A stretch of DNA of 57,997 nucleotides from Planctomycetota bacterium (lineage in GTDB: Bacteria; Planctomycetota; UBA1135; GCA-002686595), in assembly GCA_028278425.1 (NCBI GenBank), contig JANQEJ010000273.1, positions 1-57,997 of the forward strand, given 5' to 3'. The position numbers and the translations under genes were made by a program. The notes below the pieces were generated by a model. That model was not told where the DNA came from and ran no database searches. It saw only the letters and a list, made by a program, of their open reading frames with translations. Positions 1 through 8,087 of the stretch are shown here, in pieces; the stretch's first letter is position 1; each line of letters opens with the position of its first letter.

Positions 1-500
1 TGTTTGCTGAATTCACGGGTGGACATCGTGCCCTGAACGAGACCGACGTAGAGGTTGCTTAGTCGGGCGAAGATGAAACAGAGCGCATCTAGGAACGGCG
101 CCTTGTAGGCTCGGGCGGGCCGTGGCGCATGGCGGAAGAGCAATTCGACGGCTCGATCGAGACGACGTTCCGCTTCCTCCTGCTCCGACCACAAGCGTTT
201 GCGAGTAGTTTCCGGAAGGACGTATCCATCTGTGACTCTCTTGAGCGCACCTTCACCCGCCAAGCGAGCCATCGAAATCTCGGCGTCCTTACGAGTCACC
301 GCGGGAATGCCCTCTAGGACGGTGAGCCCCCCACTTGTAACTAGCTTAGCAGCCGTAATTGGCGTTGCCTCGACGAGGAGGGAGTTCTGCAAGACGATCT
401 GGTCAATCGCCTGATCGCGAACCGGTCCAAGCTTCGGGAGGGACTTTAGCCTCGCAGATAGGAGGAGCTTCCGTTTGTCATCAATCGATACGTCAGGCAT
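1..500 (-). CDS. Hypothetical protein, 5' part only (runs off left edge)
   Basis: An ATG at 500-498 opens a frame with no stop down to base 1, so at least 166 residues are encoded and the C-terminus lies outside the window. The protein begins MPDVSIDDKRKLL. A segment around residues 60-100 (GIPAVTRKDAEISMARLAGE, then a short basic strand) looks like a winged-helix DNA-binding fold, followed by a Glu/Arg-rich helix. I do not recognise the family. Codons are noticeably less G/C-biased than in the neighbours (many A/T third positions), which suggests acquired DNA. No Shine-Dalgarno is visible upstream of the ATG. The frame can be missed because it lacks a stop in the window; the plus-strand open frames over the same bases are short and unconvincing. 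Confidence 0.6.
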   Translation of the reverse strand, partial: MPDVSIDDKRKLLLSARLKSLPKLGPVRDQAIDQIVLQNSLLVEATPITAAKLVTSGGLTVLEGIPAVTRKDAEISMARLAGEGALKRVTDGYVLPETTRKRLWSEQEEAERRLDRAVELLFRHAPRPARAYKAPFLDALCFIFARLSNLYVGLVQGTMSTREFSK

Positions 501-670
501 GTGCGAGCCGCGCAAAAACTAGCAAACTTCACGCGTCCCGCCCAACCGATTTCGGGGCCTGCAGGTCTAAAGCAGCAAACGGCAAAGGCGCTTTCTTGGA
601 CCGACGTCATCGAAATGCTGCTTACTTTCGTGAGTCGGAAGTCGCCTTCGCCCCAGCGGGGTGGAGTCAT

Positions 671-711
671 CGCCGGCGCCGACATCCAGGGTCTGGACGC
701 CGGCGCCGGCG
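671..711. terminator. Strong GC hairpin downstream of the metalloprotease gene
   Basis: Arms CGCCGGCGCC (671-680) and GGCGCCGGCG (702-711) are perfect inverted repeats, with a second small stem CCAG/CTGG (686-689/693-696) inside the loop. It starts about 20 bases past the stop codon of the minus-strand metalloprotease gene. No T tract follows, so it may be a 3'-end stabiliser or Rho-assisted end rather than a classical intrinsic terminator. The rest of 501-729 shows nothing recognisable. Confidence 0.4.
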
Positions 712-729
712 AAGGAGTACCGGGAGCGC

Positions 730-3186
730 CTAAGGCAGGAACTCCGCCTGCAGCGCGTTGGTGATCAGGAAGTTGCCGGTCCCCGTGTCGAGGATCACGC
801 CCTGGAGGTAGATCGTGATCGGCACGGCGCCGCCGGGGATCGGCGTGCTGCCGTTGCCGGAGCCGTCCGTCGTGAACGGGATGACCCCGATCAGCGGGAA
901 CGTCACCAGCGTGCCGCCGAGGAGCGACGTCGGGTTGAAGCCGGACGAGAAGCCGACGAAGACGTTCTCGTTCGCCGGGGCGCCGGTGACCGCGAGGTCG
1001 GCGGTGCCGCCGGTGGCGAGCGGGTCGCCGCACAGGCTCAGGACCGCGCTGCCGGGACCGCCGAAGCCGAGGTCGGCCTGGCAGGTCTCGCAGGAGACTT
1101 CGAAGACCTGGAACTCGTCCACGGCGGCCTCGACGACCGAGCCGCTGCCTTCGTCGGAGGCGATGAAGCGGACCTGGACGTTCGCGGTCGGGGTGACGAA
1201 GTCGGAGACCTCGAATTCGTGGTAGATCCAGCCGCCGCTGGTCTCCGGACCGGTGGGGCCGACGGTCTCGACGTCCACCCAGTTGGAGCCGTTGTTGGTG
1301 ATCTCCACCTCGAAGATGTCCGCGCCGGGCGACGCGCCGGTGTTGTTGGAGTACCAGCGCTGGTACGCGATCCGCGCGCTGCCCGCGGAGAGGTCGATCA
1401 CCGGTGTGACCAGCGTGGTCTTGCCGTCGTCGATGTCCTCCTCGCCGAGGCTGCCGCCGGGGGAGCCCTGGCCGGTGAAGTAGCAGGACAGGTCGTCGGA
1501 GCCGGTGCTCGGCTGCGCCGCCGTGCCGTTCGGGTCGCCGCGCTCCCACACGCCAGTGGTCGCGTCGTCGCCGGGCACGCCGGCGGTCCAGCCGAGATCG
1601 CCGGTGAACGTGTCGGCGAAGATCGTCGTCACGTTGCCGACGTCCGGCGTGAAGGTCTGCGTTTGCACGAGGCCGAGCGTGGCGTCGGTCATGCTGAAGA
1701 AGAACTCCGGCGTGCCGCCGCAGCCCACCGCGGGCAGATCGCCCTGGTAGACGCCGCCGCCGGTGTCGGTCATCGCGACGGCCGTGAAGGAGCTACCCGA
1801 GTCAAAGCGGTAGTTCAGGTCCACCGTGCCGACCGGCGAGCCGGTCACGTTCAGCGTGAGCGTGTTGGGCACGTCGGGCGGGATCACCGCGGGCGGCGAC
1901 GCCTCGAGTCCGACGATCAGCGGCAGGCAGTTGTCGACCTGCGGCGCGATCACGTCCACCACGAGCGGGTGGAAGTACGTCGTGATGTTGATGAGCCCGC
2001 CGGAGCAGAGGTGGCAGTAGCTCATGATCGTTCCGTTGGTGATGCAGCCGCCGGAGGCGCAGGTGTCGATCGGCGGGCTGAAGTCGTGCGTGTGCGGGCT
2101 GCCGAAGTTGTGCCCGAACTCGTGCGCGATCACCATGAAGTCCCAGTTGTTCGGGTTGACGGTGATCGGGAACGGGACCGAGCCGTCGATGTTCGCGCTG
2201 ACGGCGAACGAGAAGTCGTTCGCGGTGTCGCAGAGCACCGACAGGTAGGCGATGCCGCCGCCGAGCGAAGCGCCCGAGACGAAGTGCCCGAGCACCGCCG
2301 GCACCGGCAGGTTGTTCTGCCAGGCGTTGACGAACTCGTTGAGCATGTCGCTCGTGCTGCCCCCGGAGTCCGGCGTCGACCACGGGTCGGCCGGCGTCGT
2401 GTAGAACATCAGGTAGGGGAAGTTGAGCTGCGTGCGGTGCTGCTCGACGTAGCGGTCGCTGATCGCGCTCAGGAGCGTCGTAACGTAGGCGGTCTCCGCC
2501 GCGAGGCTGCCGCCGAAGACCTGGTTGAGCTGGTAGTCGGTCTCGACCGCGACGTCGCAGCCGAAGAGCTTCAGCGACGTGGAGCCCTTCAGGATGCCGC
2601 CGGGGTCGCCCGAGGGGACGCCGTCGAGCTCGGTGCGGCCGAGGTCGGCGAGGTCGTCGACGCCGCAGTCGAGCTTGAACTCGTTGCCGAGCTCCGCGAG
2701 CTGGCTCTCGGAGACGAGGATGCTGAAGCCGGCGGCGAAATCGCCGTTGGCGTCCGGCTGCGGCATCCAGTGCGCCAGCGTGTCGCCGTCGTTGACCCAG
2801 CCGCTCGAGCCGGCGTTCGAGAAGGAGAGCAGGACCTCCGACGTCGGATCGCCGACGACGAAGCCCTTCCAGACGGAAAGATCCAGCCCGTCGGCGAGCC
2901 CGGGAACCGGGACTCCGTCGACGCGGTAACCGAACTCGATCGACTCGACGGCGATGCGCGTCAGGTCGACGTCCACCTTCGTGCCGTCGGGCATCGGCAC
3001 TCCGTTCATGCGGATCTCGTCGTTCGCGCCGAGCGTGCCGATCGCGCCGAGGTCCGGACGGTACTTCGGAAGGTCCGGGCCGGCGTACACGCCGTCCGCG
3101 GACATCGGAAAGGAGACCGTGGCCTGGGCCGACAACGGCGCTGCCAGGAACAGGCCTACGAAGAGAGCCTTGGATGAGTGGTGCAT
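730..3186 (-). CDS. Secreted M12-type (reprolysin-like) zinc metalloprotease with surface-anchor-type C-terminal domain
   Basis: 818 aa. Residues 1-22 are a signal peptide (ending PLSAQA), so the protein is exported. The zinc site HEFGHNFGSPH is at residues 355-365 and the Met-turn (TIMSY) is at about 386-390, which defines a metzincin of the M12 type; three His and the catalytic Glu are present. Around residues 540-690 is a jelly-roll region with repeated Asp/Gly and W, resembling the MAM/immune-inhibitor-A type accessory domain. The last ~110 residues (from LGFGGPG to the terminal VEFLP-like strand) form a beta-rich domain that recurs inside the sulfatase at the right end of this window. 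No Shine-Dalgarno is seen before the ATG. The likely role is degradation of extracellular protein; substrate unknown. Confidence 0.85.
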   Translation of the reverse strand: MHHSSKALFVGLFLAAPLSAQATVSFPMSADGVYAGPDLPKYRPDLGAIGTLGANDEIRMNGVPMPDGTKVDVDLTRIAVESIEFGYRVDGVPVPGLADGLDLSVWKGFVVGDPTSEVLLSFSNAGSSGWVNDGDTLAHWMPQPDANGDFAAGFSILVSESQLAELGNEFKLDCGVDDLADLGRTELDGVPSGDPGGILKGSTSLKLFGCDVAVETDYQLNQVFGGSLAAETAYVTTLLSAISDRYVEQHRTQLNFPYLMFYTTPADPWSTPDSGGSTSDMLNEFVNAWQNNLPVPAVLGHFVSGASLGGGIAYLSVLCDTANDFSFAVSANIDGSVPFPITVNPNNWDFMVIAHEFGHNFGSPHTHDFSPPIDTCASGGCITNGTIMSYCHLCSGGLINITTYFHPLVVDVIAPQVDNCLPLIVGLEASPPAVIPPDVPNTLTLNVTGSPVGTVDLNYRFDSGSSFTAVAMTDTGGGVYQGDLPAVGCGGTPEFFFSMTDATLGLVQTQTFTPDVGNVTTIFADTFTGDLGWTAGVPGDDATTGVWERGDPNGTAAQPSTGSDDLSCYFTGQGSPGGSLGEEDIDDGKTTLVTPVIDLSAGSARIAYQRWYSNNTGASPGADIFEVEITNNGSNWVDVETVGPTGPETSGGWIYHEFEVSDFVTPTANVQVRFIASDEGSGSVVEAAVDEFQVFEVSCETCQADLGFGGPGSAVLSLCGDPLATGGTADLAVTGAPANENVFVGFSSGFNPTSLLGGTLVTFPLIGVIPFTTDGSGNGSTPIPGGAVPITIYLQGVILDTGTGNFLITNALQAEFLP

Positions 3187-3383
3187 GATTCGATGGGGAG
3201 CTGGGGAATGGGGGACCCTGGAGCCGGTGCCGCCTGCCTGCGGGAGGCGGACACAGAGTCATCCGAATACCCTAACTCACGCCCCTCGTTTCAAGGCGCT
3301 CGCCGGGAAACTACGCGCCCCTTCGAGCGGGTGGGCGGACTTCGCGAACGTTTTGGATACGTACGCCGGCGAAAACGAAAGAC

Positions 3384-4016
3384 CTAGCTCGGCTGCTTCG
3401 TGACGCGCAGGTAGGGCTTGACCGTCTCCCAGCCGCCGGGGAAGCGCTCTTTCGCCTCTTCGTCGGAGAGCGTGGGCACGATGATGACGTCGTCGCCGTC
3501 CCGCCAGTCGACGGGTGTGGCGACCTGGTGGTTCGCCGTAAGTTGCAGCGAATCGATCACGCGCAGAATCTCGTCGAAGTTGCGGCCGGTGCTCGCCGGA
3601 TAGGTGATCGACAGCTTGACCTTCTTGTCCGGGCCGATGATGAACACCGAGCGCACGGTGAACGTCTCGAGCTCGTTCGGGTGGATCATGTCGTAGAGCT
3701 CGGCCACCTTGCGGTCCGGGTCCGCGATCAGCGGGAAGTTCAGGGCGTGGCCCTGGGTCTCCTCGATGTCCTTCGACCACCCCTCGTGGTCCTTGAGCGG
3801 ATCGACGCTGAGCCCGATGACCTTGCAGTTGCGCTTGTCGAACTCCGCCTTGAGAGCCGCGACGCGGCCGAGCTCGGTCGTGCAGACCGGCGTGAAGTCC
3901 TTCGGGTGCGAGAAGAGCACGCCCCAACCGTCGCCGAGGAACTTGTGGAACTCGATCGAGCCCTCGGTCGTGTCCGCCGTGAAGTTGGGAGCCTCGTCTC
4001 CCAAGCGAATAGCCAT
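3384..4016 (-). CDS. 1-Cys peroxiredoxin (Prx6 type)
   Basis: 210 aa, the usual length for the Prx6 subfamily. The peroxidatic motif FTPVCTTELG places the catalytic Cys at residue 45. The downstream half carries the long Prx6 C-terminal extension (from HQVATPVDWRDGDDVIIVPT), and no clear resolving Cys is present, so the enzyme should need an external thiol. It reduces hydrogen peroxide and organic or lipid hydroperoxides in the cytoplasm. A good Shine-Dalgarno (GGAGGAG) lies 6-7 bases before the ATG, and a TAGAAT hexamer on the same strand at 4062-4057 is a plausible -10 box. It is divergent from the Gfo/Idh gene across a 62-bp gap. Confidence 0.93.
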   Translation of the reverse strand: MAIRLGDEAPNFTADTTEGSIEFHKFLGDGWGVLFSHPKDFTPVCTTELGRVAALKAEFDKRNCKVIGLSVDPLKDHEGWSKDIEETQGHALNFPLIADPDRKVAELYDMIHPNELETFTVRSVFIIGPDKKVKLSITYPASTGRNFDEILRVIDSLQLTANHQVATPVDWRDGDDVIIVPTLSDEEAKERFPGGWETVKPYLRVTKQPS

Positions 4017-4056
4017 TTTCGTTCTCCTCCGTTGAGCCTTAGGGAAAGGGGCGAGG

Positions 4057-4064
4057 ATTCTAAT
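4057..4064. promoter_or_regulatory. Overlapping bidirectional -10 boxes
   Basis: The sequence ATTCTAAT between two divergent genes reads TAGAAT on the minus strand (4062-4057, toward the peroxiredoxin) and TCTAAT on the plus strand (4059-4064, 14 nt before the oxidoreductase ATG). The -10 assignment is inference; no strong -35 is visible. Confidence 0.35.
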
Positions 4065-4078
4065 AGACTCGTTCCCGC

Positions 4079-5422
4079 ATGAGAAGCCGCACCACGCGCC
4101 GTTCGTTCCTCAAGGCCACCGCGGCGACCGCCGCCGCGCTGCCGGTCGCGAGCTGTCTCTCGGCGCCGGAACGCACCACCTTCACCAGCGGCCGTCTGCG
4201 CCACGCCGGCATCGGCGTCGGCGGGATGGGCCGGGCGGACCTGCGCCACATCGCCTCGCACCGCAACGTGGACGTCGTGGCGCTCTGCGACGTCGACGCG
4301 AAGCACCTCGCCGCGGCGGCGGAGCTGCATCCGGGCGCTCGCACGTACCGCGATTGGCGCGAGCTCTTCGACAGGGAGGAGCGAAACATCGACGCCGTGC
4401 ACGTGACGACGCCCGACCACATGCACGCGGCGATCACGGTCGAGGCCCTGCGGCTCGGGAAGCACGTCTACTGCCAGAAGCCGCTGACGCACAACGTGAC
4501 CGAGGCCCGGCGGGTCGCTCAGGTCGCTCGGCGAGCCGGGGTCGTCACCCAGATGGGCATCCAGAACCGCTCCGGGAAGCCCTACCGCCAGGCGCTCGCG
4601 CTCTTTCGCAGCGGCGCCCTCGGTCCGGTGCGCGAGGTGCACGTGTGGACCGACCGCCCCGCCGGCTGGTGGCCGCAGGGCGTTGGGCGTCCCGAGGGGT
4701 CCGAGCCCGTGCCGGTGCACGTCGACTGGGACCTGTGGCTCGGCGTCGCGCCCGAGCGGCCGTATGTGTCGGGCTATCACCCGTTCGCGTGGCGCGGACG
4801 AATCGACTTCGGCACGGGCGCGCAGGGCGACATGGCGTGTCACCTCATGGACCCGGCGCTCTGGTTCCTCGAGCTCGGGCAACCGTCGCGCGTGTGGTCC
4901 GCGGGGCCGCCGCCGAACGACGAGACGTTTCCGCTCTGGTCGACGGTGCACTACGAGTTTCCGCCGACGCGCCATACGACGAGCGAGCCCCTGAAGCTGA
5001 CCTGGTACGACGGCGGCTACAAGGCTCCGCAGTACCTCCTCGACGAGCTCGAGGCCGGCGAGGTCTGGTCGAACGCGTGCCTCTTCGTCGGGGAGCGAGG
5101 CGCGCTGCTCGCGAGCCCGTACTACGCGCCGCGCCTGCTCCCGAAGTCCCGCTTCCCCGACGTGCCGATCGTCGACCTCCCCGACGTCAACCACTGGCAC
5201 CAGTGGGTGGACGCGTGCGCCGGAAAGGGCCGGGCGAGCGCCCCGTTCTCCTACTCGGGCCTCCTGACCGAGGTGGCGTTGCTCGGCAACGTCGCCCTGC
5301 GCTTCCCGGGCGAGCGGTTGGCGTGGGACGCGCGGCGGCTCCACTTCCGCAACCGCCCGGACGCCGACGTCTTCCTCCGCGAGCGCTACCGGCGCGGCTG
5401 GAGCGTCCGGGGCCTCGGTTAA
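4079..5422 (+). CDS. Tat-exported Gfo/Idh/MocA family oxidoreductase
   Basis: 447 aa. The N-terminus has a twin-arginine signal (TTRRSFLK, residues 5-12), a hydrophobic Ala-rich stretch, then VASC with Cys26, which could be a lipobox. The Rossmann dinucleotide motif is IGVGGMG near residue 45, and the family EKP-like element appears as CQKPLTH. These enzymes use NAD(P) to oxidise or reduce sugars, inositols and related polyols; exported copies are very common in Planctomycetota and their substrates are mostly unknown. It stands alone, followed by about 200 bp and a terminator. No Shine-Dalgarno precedes the ATG. An intracellular role is possible if the Tat signal is not used, but the RR motif is clear. 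Confidence 0.88.
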   Translation: MRSRTTRRSFLKATAATAAALPVASCLSAPERTTFTSGRLRHAGIGVGGMGRADLRHIASHRNVDVVALCDVDAKHLAAAAELHPGARTYRDWRELFDREERNIDAVHVTTPDHMHAAITVEALRLGKHVYCQKPLTHNVTEARRVAQVARRAGVVTQMGIQNRSGKPYRQALALFRSGALGPVREVHVWTDRPAGWWPQGVGRPEGSEPVPVHVDWDLWLGVAPERPYVSGYHPFAWRGRIDFGTGAQGDMACHLMDPALWFLELGQPSRVWSAGPPPNDETFPLWSTVHYEFPPTRHTTSEPLKLTWYDGGYKAPQYLLDELEAGEVWSNACLFVGERGALLASPYYAPRLLPKSRFPDVPIVDLPDVNHWHQWVDACAGKGRASAPFSYSGLLTEVALLGNVALRFPGERLAWDARRLHFRNRPDADVFLRERYRRGWSVRGLG

Positions 5423-5617
5423 CCTGGATTTTGCGCGCCGGGGCGGAACTCCCGGCCCCGCGGTCCCATCCAAGGGGCGAGGCGTCGCCGGGACCGGACT
5501 AAGCCCGGCGGACCCGCACGGCCCCCCACGCGTTTGCGACGTACCCCTTTCGGCTCACCGCCGCGCGGGAGGTCAGTGCGGCTCGTCTAGGAAGACGTTC
5601 CTGTCTTCTCGGAGGAT

Positions 5618-5661
5618 GCGGGCCGGCAGTTCCCGGGGGGGATGCCGGCCTGCTTCTTTTT
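5618..5661 (+). terminator. Intrinsic-type terminator
   Basis: GGCCGGCA (5621-5628) pairs perfectly with TGCCGGCC (5643-5650). The stem extends by three more pairs (one G-U) and is followed by TTCTTTTT. It would end transcription from the oxidoreductase gene about 200 bp upstream and insulate the following promoter. The rest of 5423-5617 holds nothing I recognise. Confidence 0.55.
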
Positions 5662-5685
5662 GACGGCGGTCGGCGGGTCGCGCCC

Positions 5686-5691
5686 TATCCT
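5686..5691 (+). promoter_or_regulatory. Candidate -10 box (TATCCT) for the DUF3311-symporter pair
   Basis: TATCCT ends 8 nt before the ATG at 5700. A TTGACG hexamer at 5660-5665 is a -35-like match, but with a 20-bp spacer, longer than optimal. If used, the transcript would be leaderless or nearly so; no Shine-Dalgarno is present. Confidence 0.35.
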
Positions 5692-5699
5692 CTGCGCCC

Positions 5700-5921
5700 A
5701 TGTCCGGCCGCCGCCTCGCGCACGTCGCTTTCGGCCTCTACCTCGTCGTGTGTTGCCTCTGCGTGGTCTGGCCGGGCTACGCGCTCTTCGGCGCGCGGAT
5801 CGAGCCGTTCGTCTTCGGGCTGCCGTTCGCGTTCGCCTGGATGGTGCTGTGGGTGGTGCTCACGTTCCTCGCGCTCGCCGCCTATCACAGCGCCCTCTCC
5901 AAGTGGAGCTCCGAGGCTTGA
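5700..5921 (+). CDS. DUF3311 small membrane protein, partner of the SSS symporter
   Basis: 73 aa with two hydrophobic segments (about residues 8-28 and 38-62) and a PFVFGLPFAFAW motif between them, typical of the DUF3311 (YhdT-like) family. Genes of this family usually sit directly upstream of sodium:solute symporters, as here: the TGA stop overlaps the symporter start by 4 nt. It is probably an accessory subunit or assembly factor of the transporter in the inner membrane. A second DUF3311-symporter pair occurs at 33703-35453. Confidence 0.8.
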   Translation: MSGRRLAHVAFGLYLVVCCLCVVWPGYALFGARIEPFVFGLPFAFAWMVLWVVLTFLALAAYHSALSKWSSEA

Positions 5922-7396
5922 CGTCGTCCACCGTCGTCATCGCCATCTCCGCGCTTTACCTCACGGCGTGCCTCGTCGTCGGCATGCTGCCGGGGCGCAA
6001 GTCGTCGCAATCCGCCGTCGGTTACGTCGCGGGCGACCGCGCGATGGGGCTCCTCCTGATGTACTTCATCACGGGGGCGACGATCTTCAGCGCGTTCGCG
6101 TTTCTCGGCGCTCCCGGTCGAGCCTTCTCGCGCGGCGGCGCGGCCTACTACATCCTCGGCTACGGCCTGCTCGGCTTCATCCCGTTCTACTTCCTCGGCC
6201 CGCGCGCCTCGCGGCTCGGCAAGCACTTCGGGTTCGTCACCCAGGCGCAGATGGTCGCGGCGCGCTTCCGCCGCCCGAGCATCGCCCTCGTCATGGCGTT
6301 GATCAGCGCCGCGGCGTTCGTGCCCTACCTCGCGCTGCAGATGAAGGGCGCGGGCTACGTCGTCCAGACCGTGACGGGCGGCAAGGTCCCGGAGTGGGCG
6401 GGCGCCGGTCTCGTGTACGGGCTCGTCCTCGTCTACGTGTTGAAGAGCGGCGTCCTCGGCGTCGGCTGGACCAACACGCTGCAGGGCATCTTCATGCTCG
6501 TGCTCGCGTGGGTGATGGGTCTCTACGTGCCGCACGTGCTGTATGGCGGCGTGGGGGAGATGTTCCAGCGGATCGCCGCGGAGCGGCCGGAGATGCTCGT
6601 GCCGCCCGGCCTGACGGCCTCGGGCGCCTCCTGGGGCTGGCCGGAGTTCACGAGCGCGGTCCTGGTCTCGGTCATCGGTTTCTCGGTGTGGCCGCACCTC
6701 TTCATGAAGGCCTTCACCGCGCGCGACGAGAACACGATCCGCCGCACGGTCGTGCTCTACCCGACCTTCCAGCTCTTCATCGTGCCGATCCTGATCCTCG
6801 GCTTCGCCGGCATCCTCTTCACGAGCGCGCCGGAAGCAGCCGACGAGATCCTGCCGCACATCATGATGAACACCGGGTTGCCCTCGGTGCTCGTCGGCCT
6901 CTTCTGCGCCGGCGCCCTCGCCGCTTCGATGTCCTCCGGCGACGCGATCGCGCACGCGACCGCGTCGATCCTCGTCCGCGACGGCTGGATGACCGCCTTC
7001 CGCCGGAAGCTCAGCCCCGCGGCGGAACGCACGGCGATCCGCGTGCTGCTCGTCCTGGTCGTGATGGGCTCGTACGTCCTCGCCGTCACCTACCGCGGGC
7101 AGCTTGTCGACCTGTTGCTCTACGCGTACGGCCCGGTCGTGCAGTTCGCGCCGACGATCTACGCCACGCTCTACTGGCGTCGGGCGCACGGGCTCGCGGT
7201 CTTGCTGAGCCTGATCGTCGGCATCGCCGTCAACGTCTTCTTCGCGCTCCAGCCGGACCTACGCCCCGTCGCGATTCACGCAGGAGCGTATGGGCTCTTC
7301 GCGAACGTCGTCGTGCTGGTCGGCCTCTCGTTCGTGCTTCGACGGCGCGACGAGGACGGGGAGTTCCTGGACGCGGCCGCTTCGCGTTCGGACTGA
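5918..7396 (+). CDS. Sodium:solute symporter (SSS family)
   Basis: 492 aa if translation starts at the TTG at 5918, which overlaps the stop of the preceding small gene (TTGA). The frame is open further upstream but that part is out of phase with any membrane protein pattern. About 12-13 hydrophobic helices span the protein. SSS features include the early unwound-helix region GATIFSAFAFLGAPG and the helix VGWTNTLQGIFML. The family imports sugars, amino acids, vitamins or carboxylates with Na+; the substrate cannot be read from sequence. Translationally coupled to the DUF3311 gene. Confidence 0.87.
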   Translation: MTSSTVVIAISALYLTACLVVGMLPGRKSSQSAVGYVAGDRAMGLLLMYFITGATIFSAFAFLGAPGRAFSRGGAAYYILGYGLLGFIPFYFLGPRASRLGKHFGFVTQAQMVAARFRRPSIALVMALISAAAFVPYLALQMKGAGYVVQTVTGGKVPEWAGAGLVYGLVLVYVLKSGVLGVGWTNTLQGIFMLVLAWVMGLYVPHVLYGGVGEMFQRIAAERPEMLVPPGLTASGASWGWPEFTSAVLVSVIGFSVWPHLFMKAFTARDENTIRRTVVLYPTFQLFIVPILILGFAGILFTSAPEAADEILPHIMMNTGLPSVLVGLFCAGALAASMSSGDAIAHATASILVRDGWMTAFRRKLSPAAERTAIRVLLVLVVMGSYVLAVTYRGQLVDLLLYAYGPVVQFAPTIYATLYWRRAHGLAVLLSLIVGIAVNVFFALQPDLRPVAIHAGAYGLFANVVVLVGLSFVLRRRDEDGEFLDAAASRSD

Positions 7397-7499
7397 GAAG
7401 CGGGGAATCCGGCCTCTCGCCGATCGCGATCTTGGCTCTGCGCTGAGCTCCTGGCTGGTCAGGCCGAGATGGAGGAACCAGCAGGTACCTTTGTCTGGG

Positions 7500-7775
7500 A
7501 TGGATGAAGGCATGAGCTCTAGCCGCAGGATGACGAGCATCACGGTGTCTCTCACACCCCCTGAGAGGAGATACGTGAACTCCAGGGCGGCCGCTACCGG
7601 GTGTCGCACTCCGGGCGAGTACATCCGTCGGCTCATCGATGCCGATCAGCGAGCCTCCGAGAAGCTCGAACGGAAAGTCCTCGCCGGTCTCGATTCGCCG
7701 GCCCGCGAAGTCACCAACGAGGACTGGGTAGAGCTCCGCTCCACGCTGCGACGACGATTGGGGCGAGATCGATGA
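7500..7775 (+). CDS. ParD-like antitoxin (ribbon-helix-helix), without a recognisable toxin
   Basis: About 91 aa from the ATG at 7500; ATGs at 7512 and 7530 are alternatives and none has a clear Shine-Dalgarno. The N-terminal strand SITVSLTPPE and following helices fit the ribbon-helix-helix DNA-binding domain of ParD/CopG antitoxins. The C-terminal part (LAGLDSPAREVTNEDWVELRSTL, shown here in part) matches the toxin-binding tail of ParD proteins. A ParE toxin normally follows. Here an ATG at 7772 overlaps the stop (ATGA), but the frame it opens is Arg-rich low-complexity sequence without ParE features, so the toxin appears lost or eroded. Confidence 0.6.
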   Translation: MDEGMSSSRRMTSITVSLTPPERRYVNSRAAATGCRTPGEYIRRLIDADQRASEKLERKVLAGLDSPAREVTNEDWVELRSTLRRRLGRDR

Positions 7776-8087
7776 AAAGGACCGACGCCTCGCGGGTGAC
7801 GCTTGCCGCGGGAACGCCGGTCCGAAGAGAGGGGTCGTTGCGGCGGGCCCGGATCCGATCGCGCCGCCGCAGGGGGTCGTTGTCTCTCACAGGTGCCGAC
7901 GCGCGAGGCGAGGGGACGGCTAGCACGAACTCCCCAAATAGGCAGGACCGGCGAGCCGCGGTTGACGCATCCGCGAATCGCCGGTCCCAAGAGAGTCGCC
8001 GTCGGGCCAGAGGTTGCGGCCGGGCCTCCCGGCTGCCGCTACCCCCCTGGTGAGCCCTCTGGCTCAACGGGGGCTCCGATCGAGTTG
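7776..8087. other. 312-bp intergenic stretch, possible toxin remnant
   Basis: It lies between the antitoxin and the convergent HEAT-repeat gene. A frame from 7772 to 8053 is open and begins with a coupled ATG, but its product is Arg/Ser-rich and resembles nothing I know. A short inverted repeat GAGCC/GGCTC at about 8049-8064 is the only structure seen, with no T tract. Confidence 0.4.

Noticed and set aside
661..3177. An 838-codon plus-strand frame over the metalloprotease gene
   Set aside because: Low-complexity Arg/Val/Ala/Asp sequence; the opposite strand encodes a clear protease with signal peptide and zinc motif.
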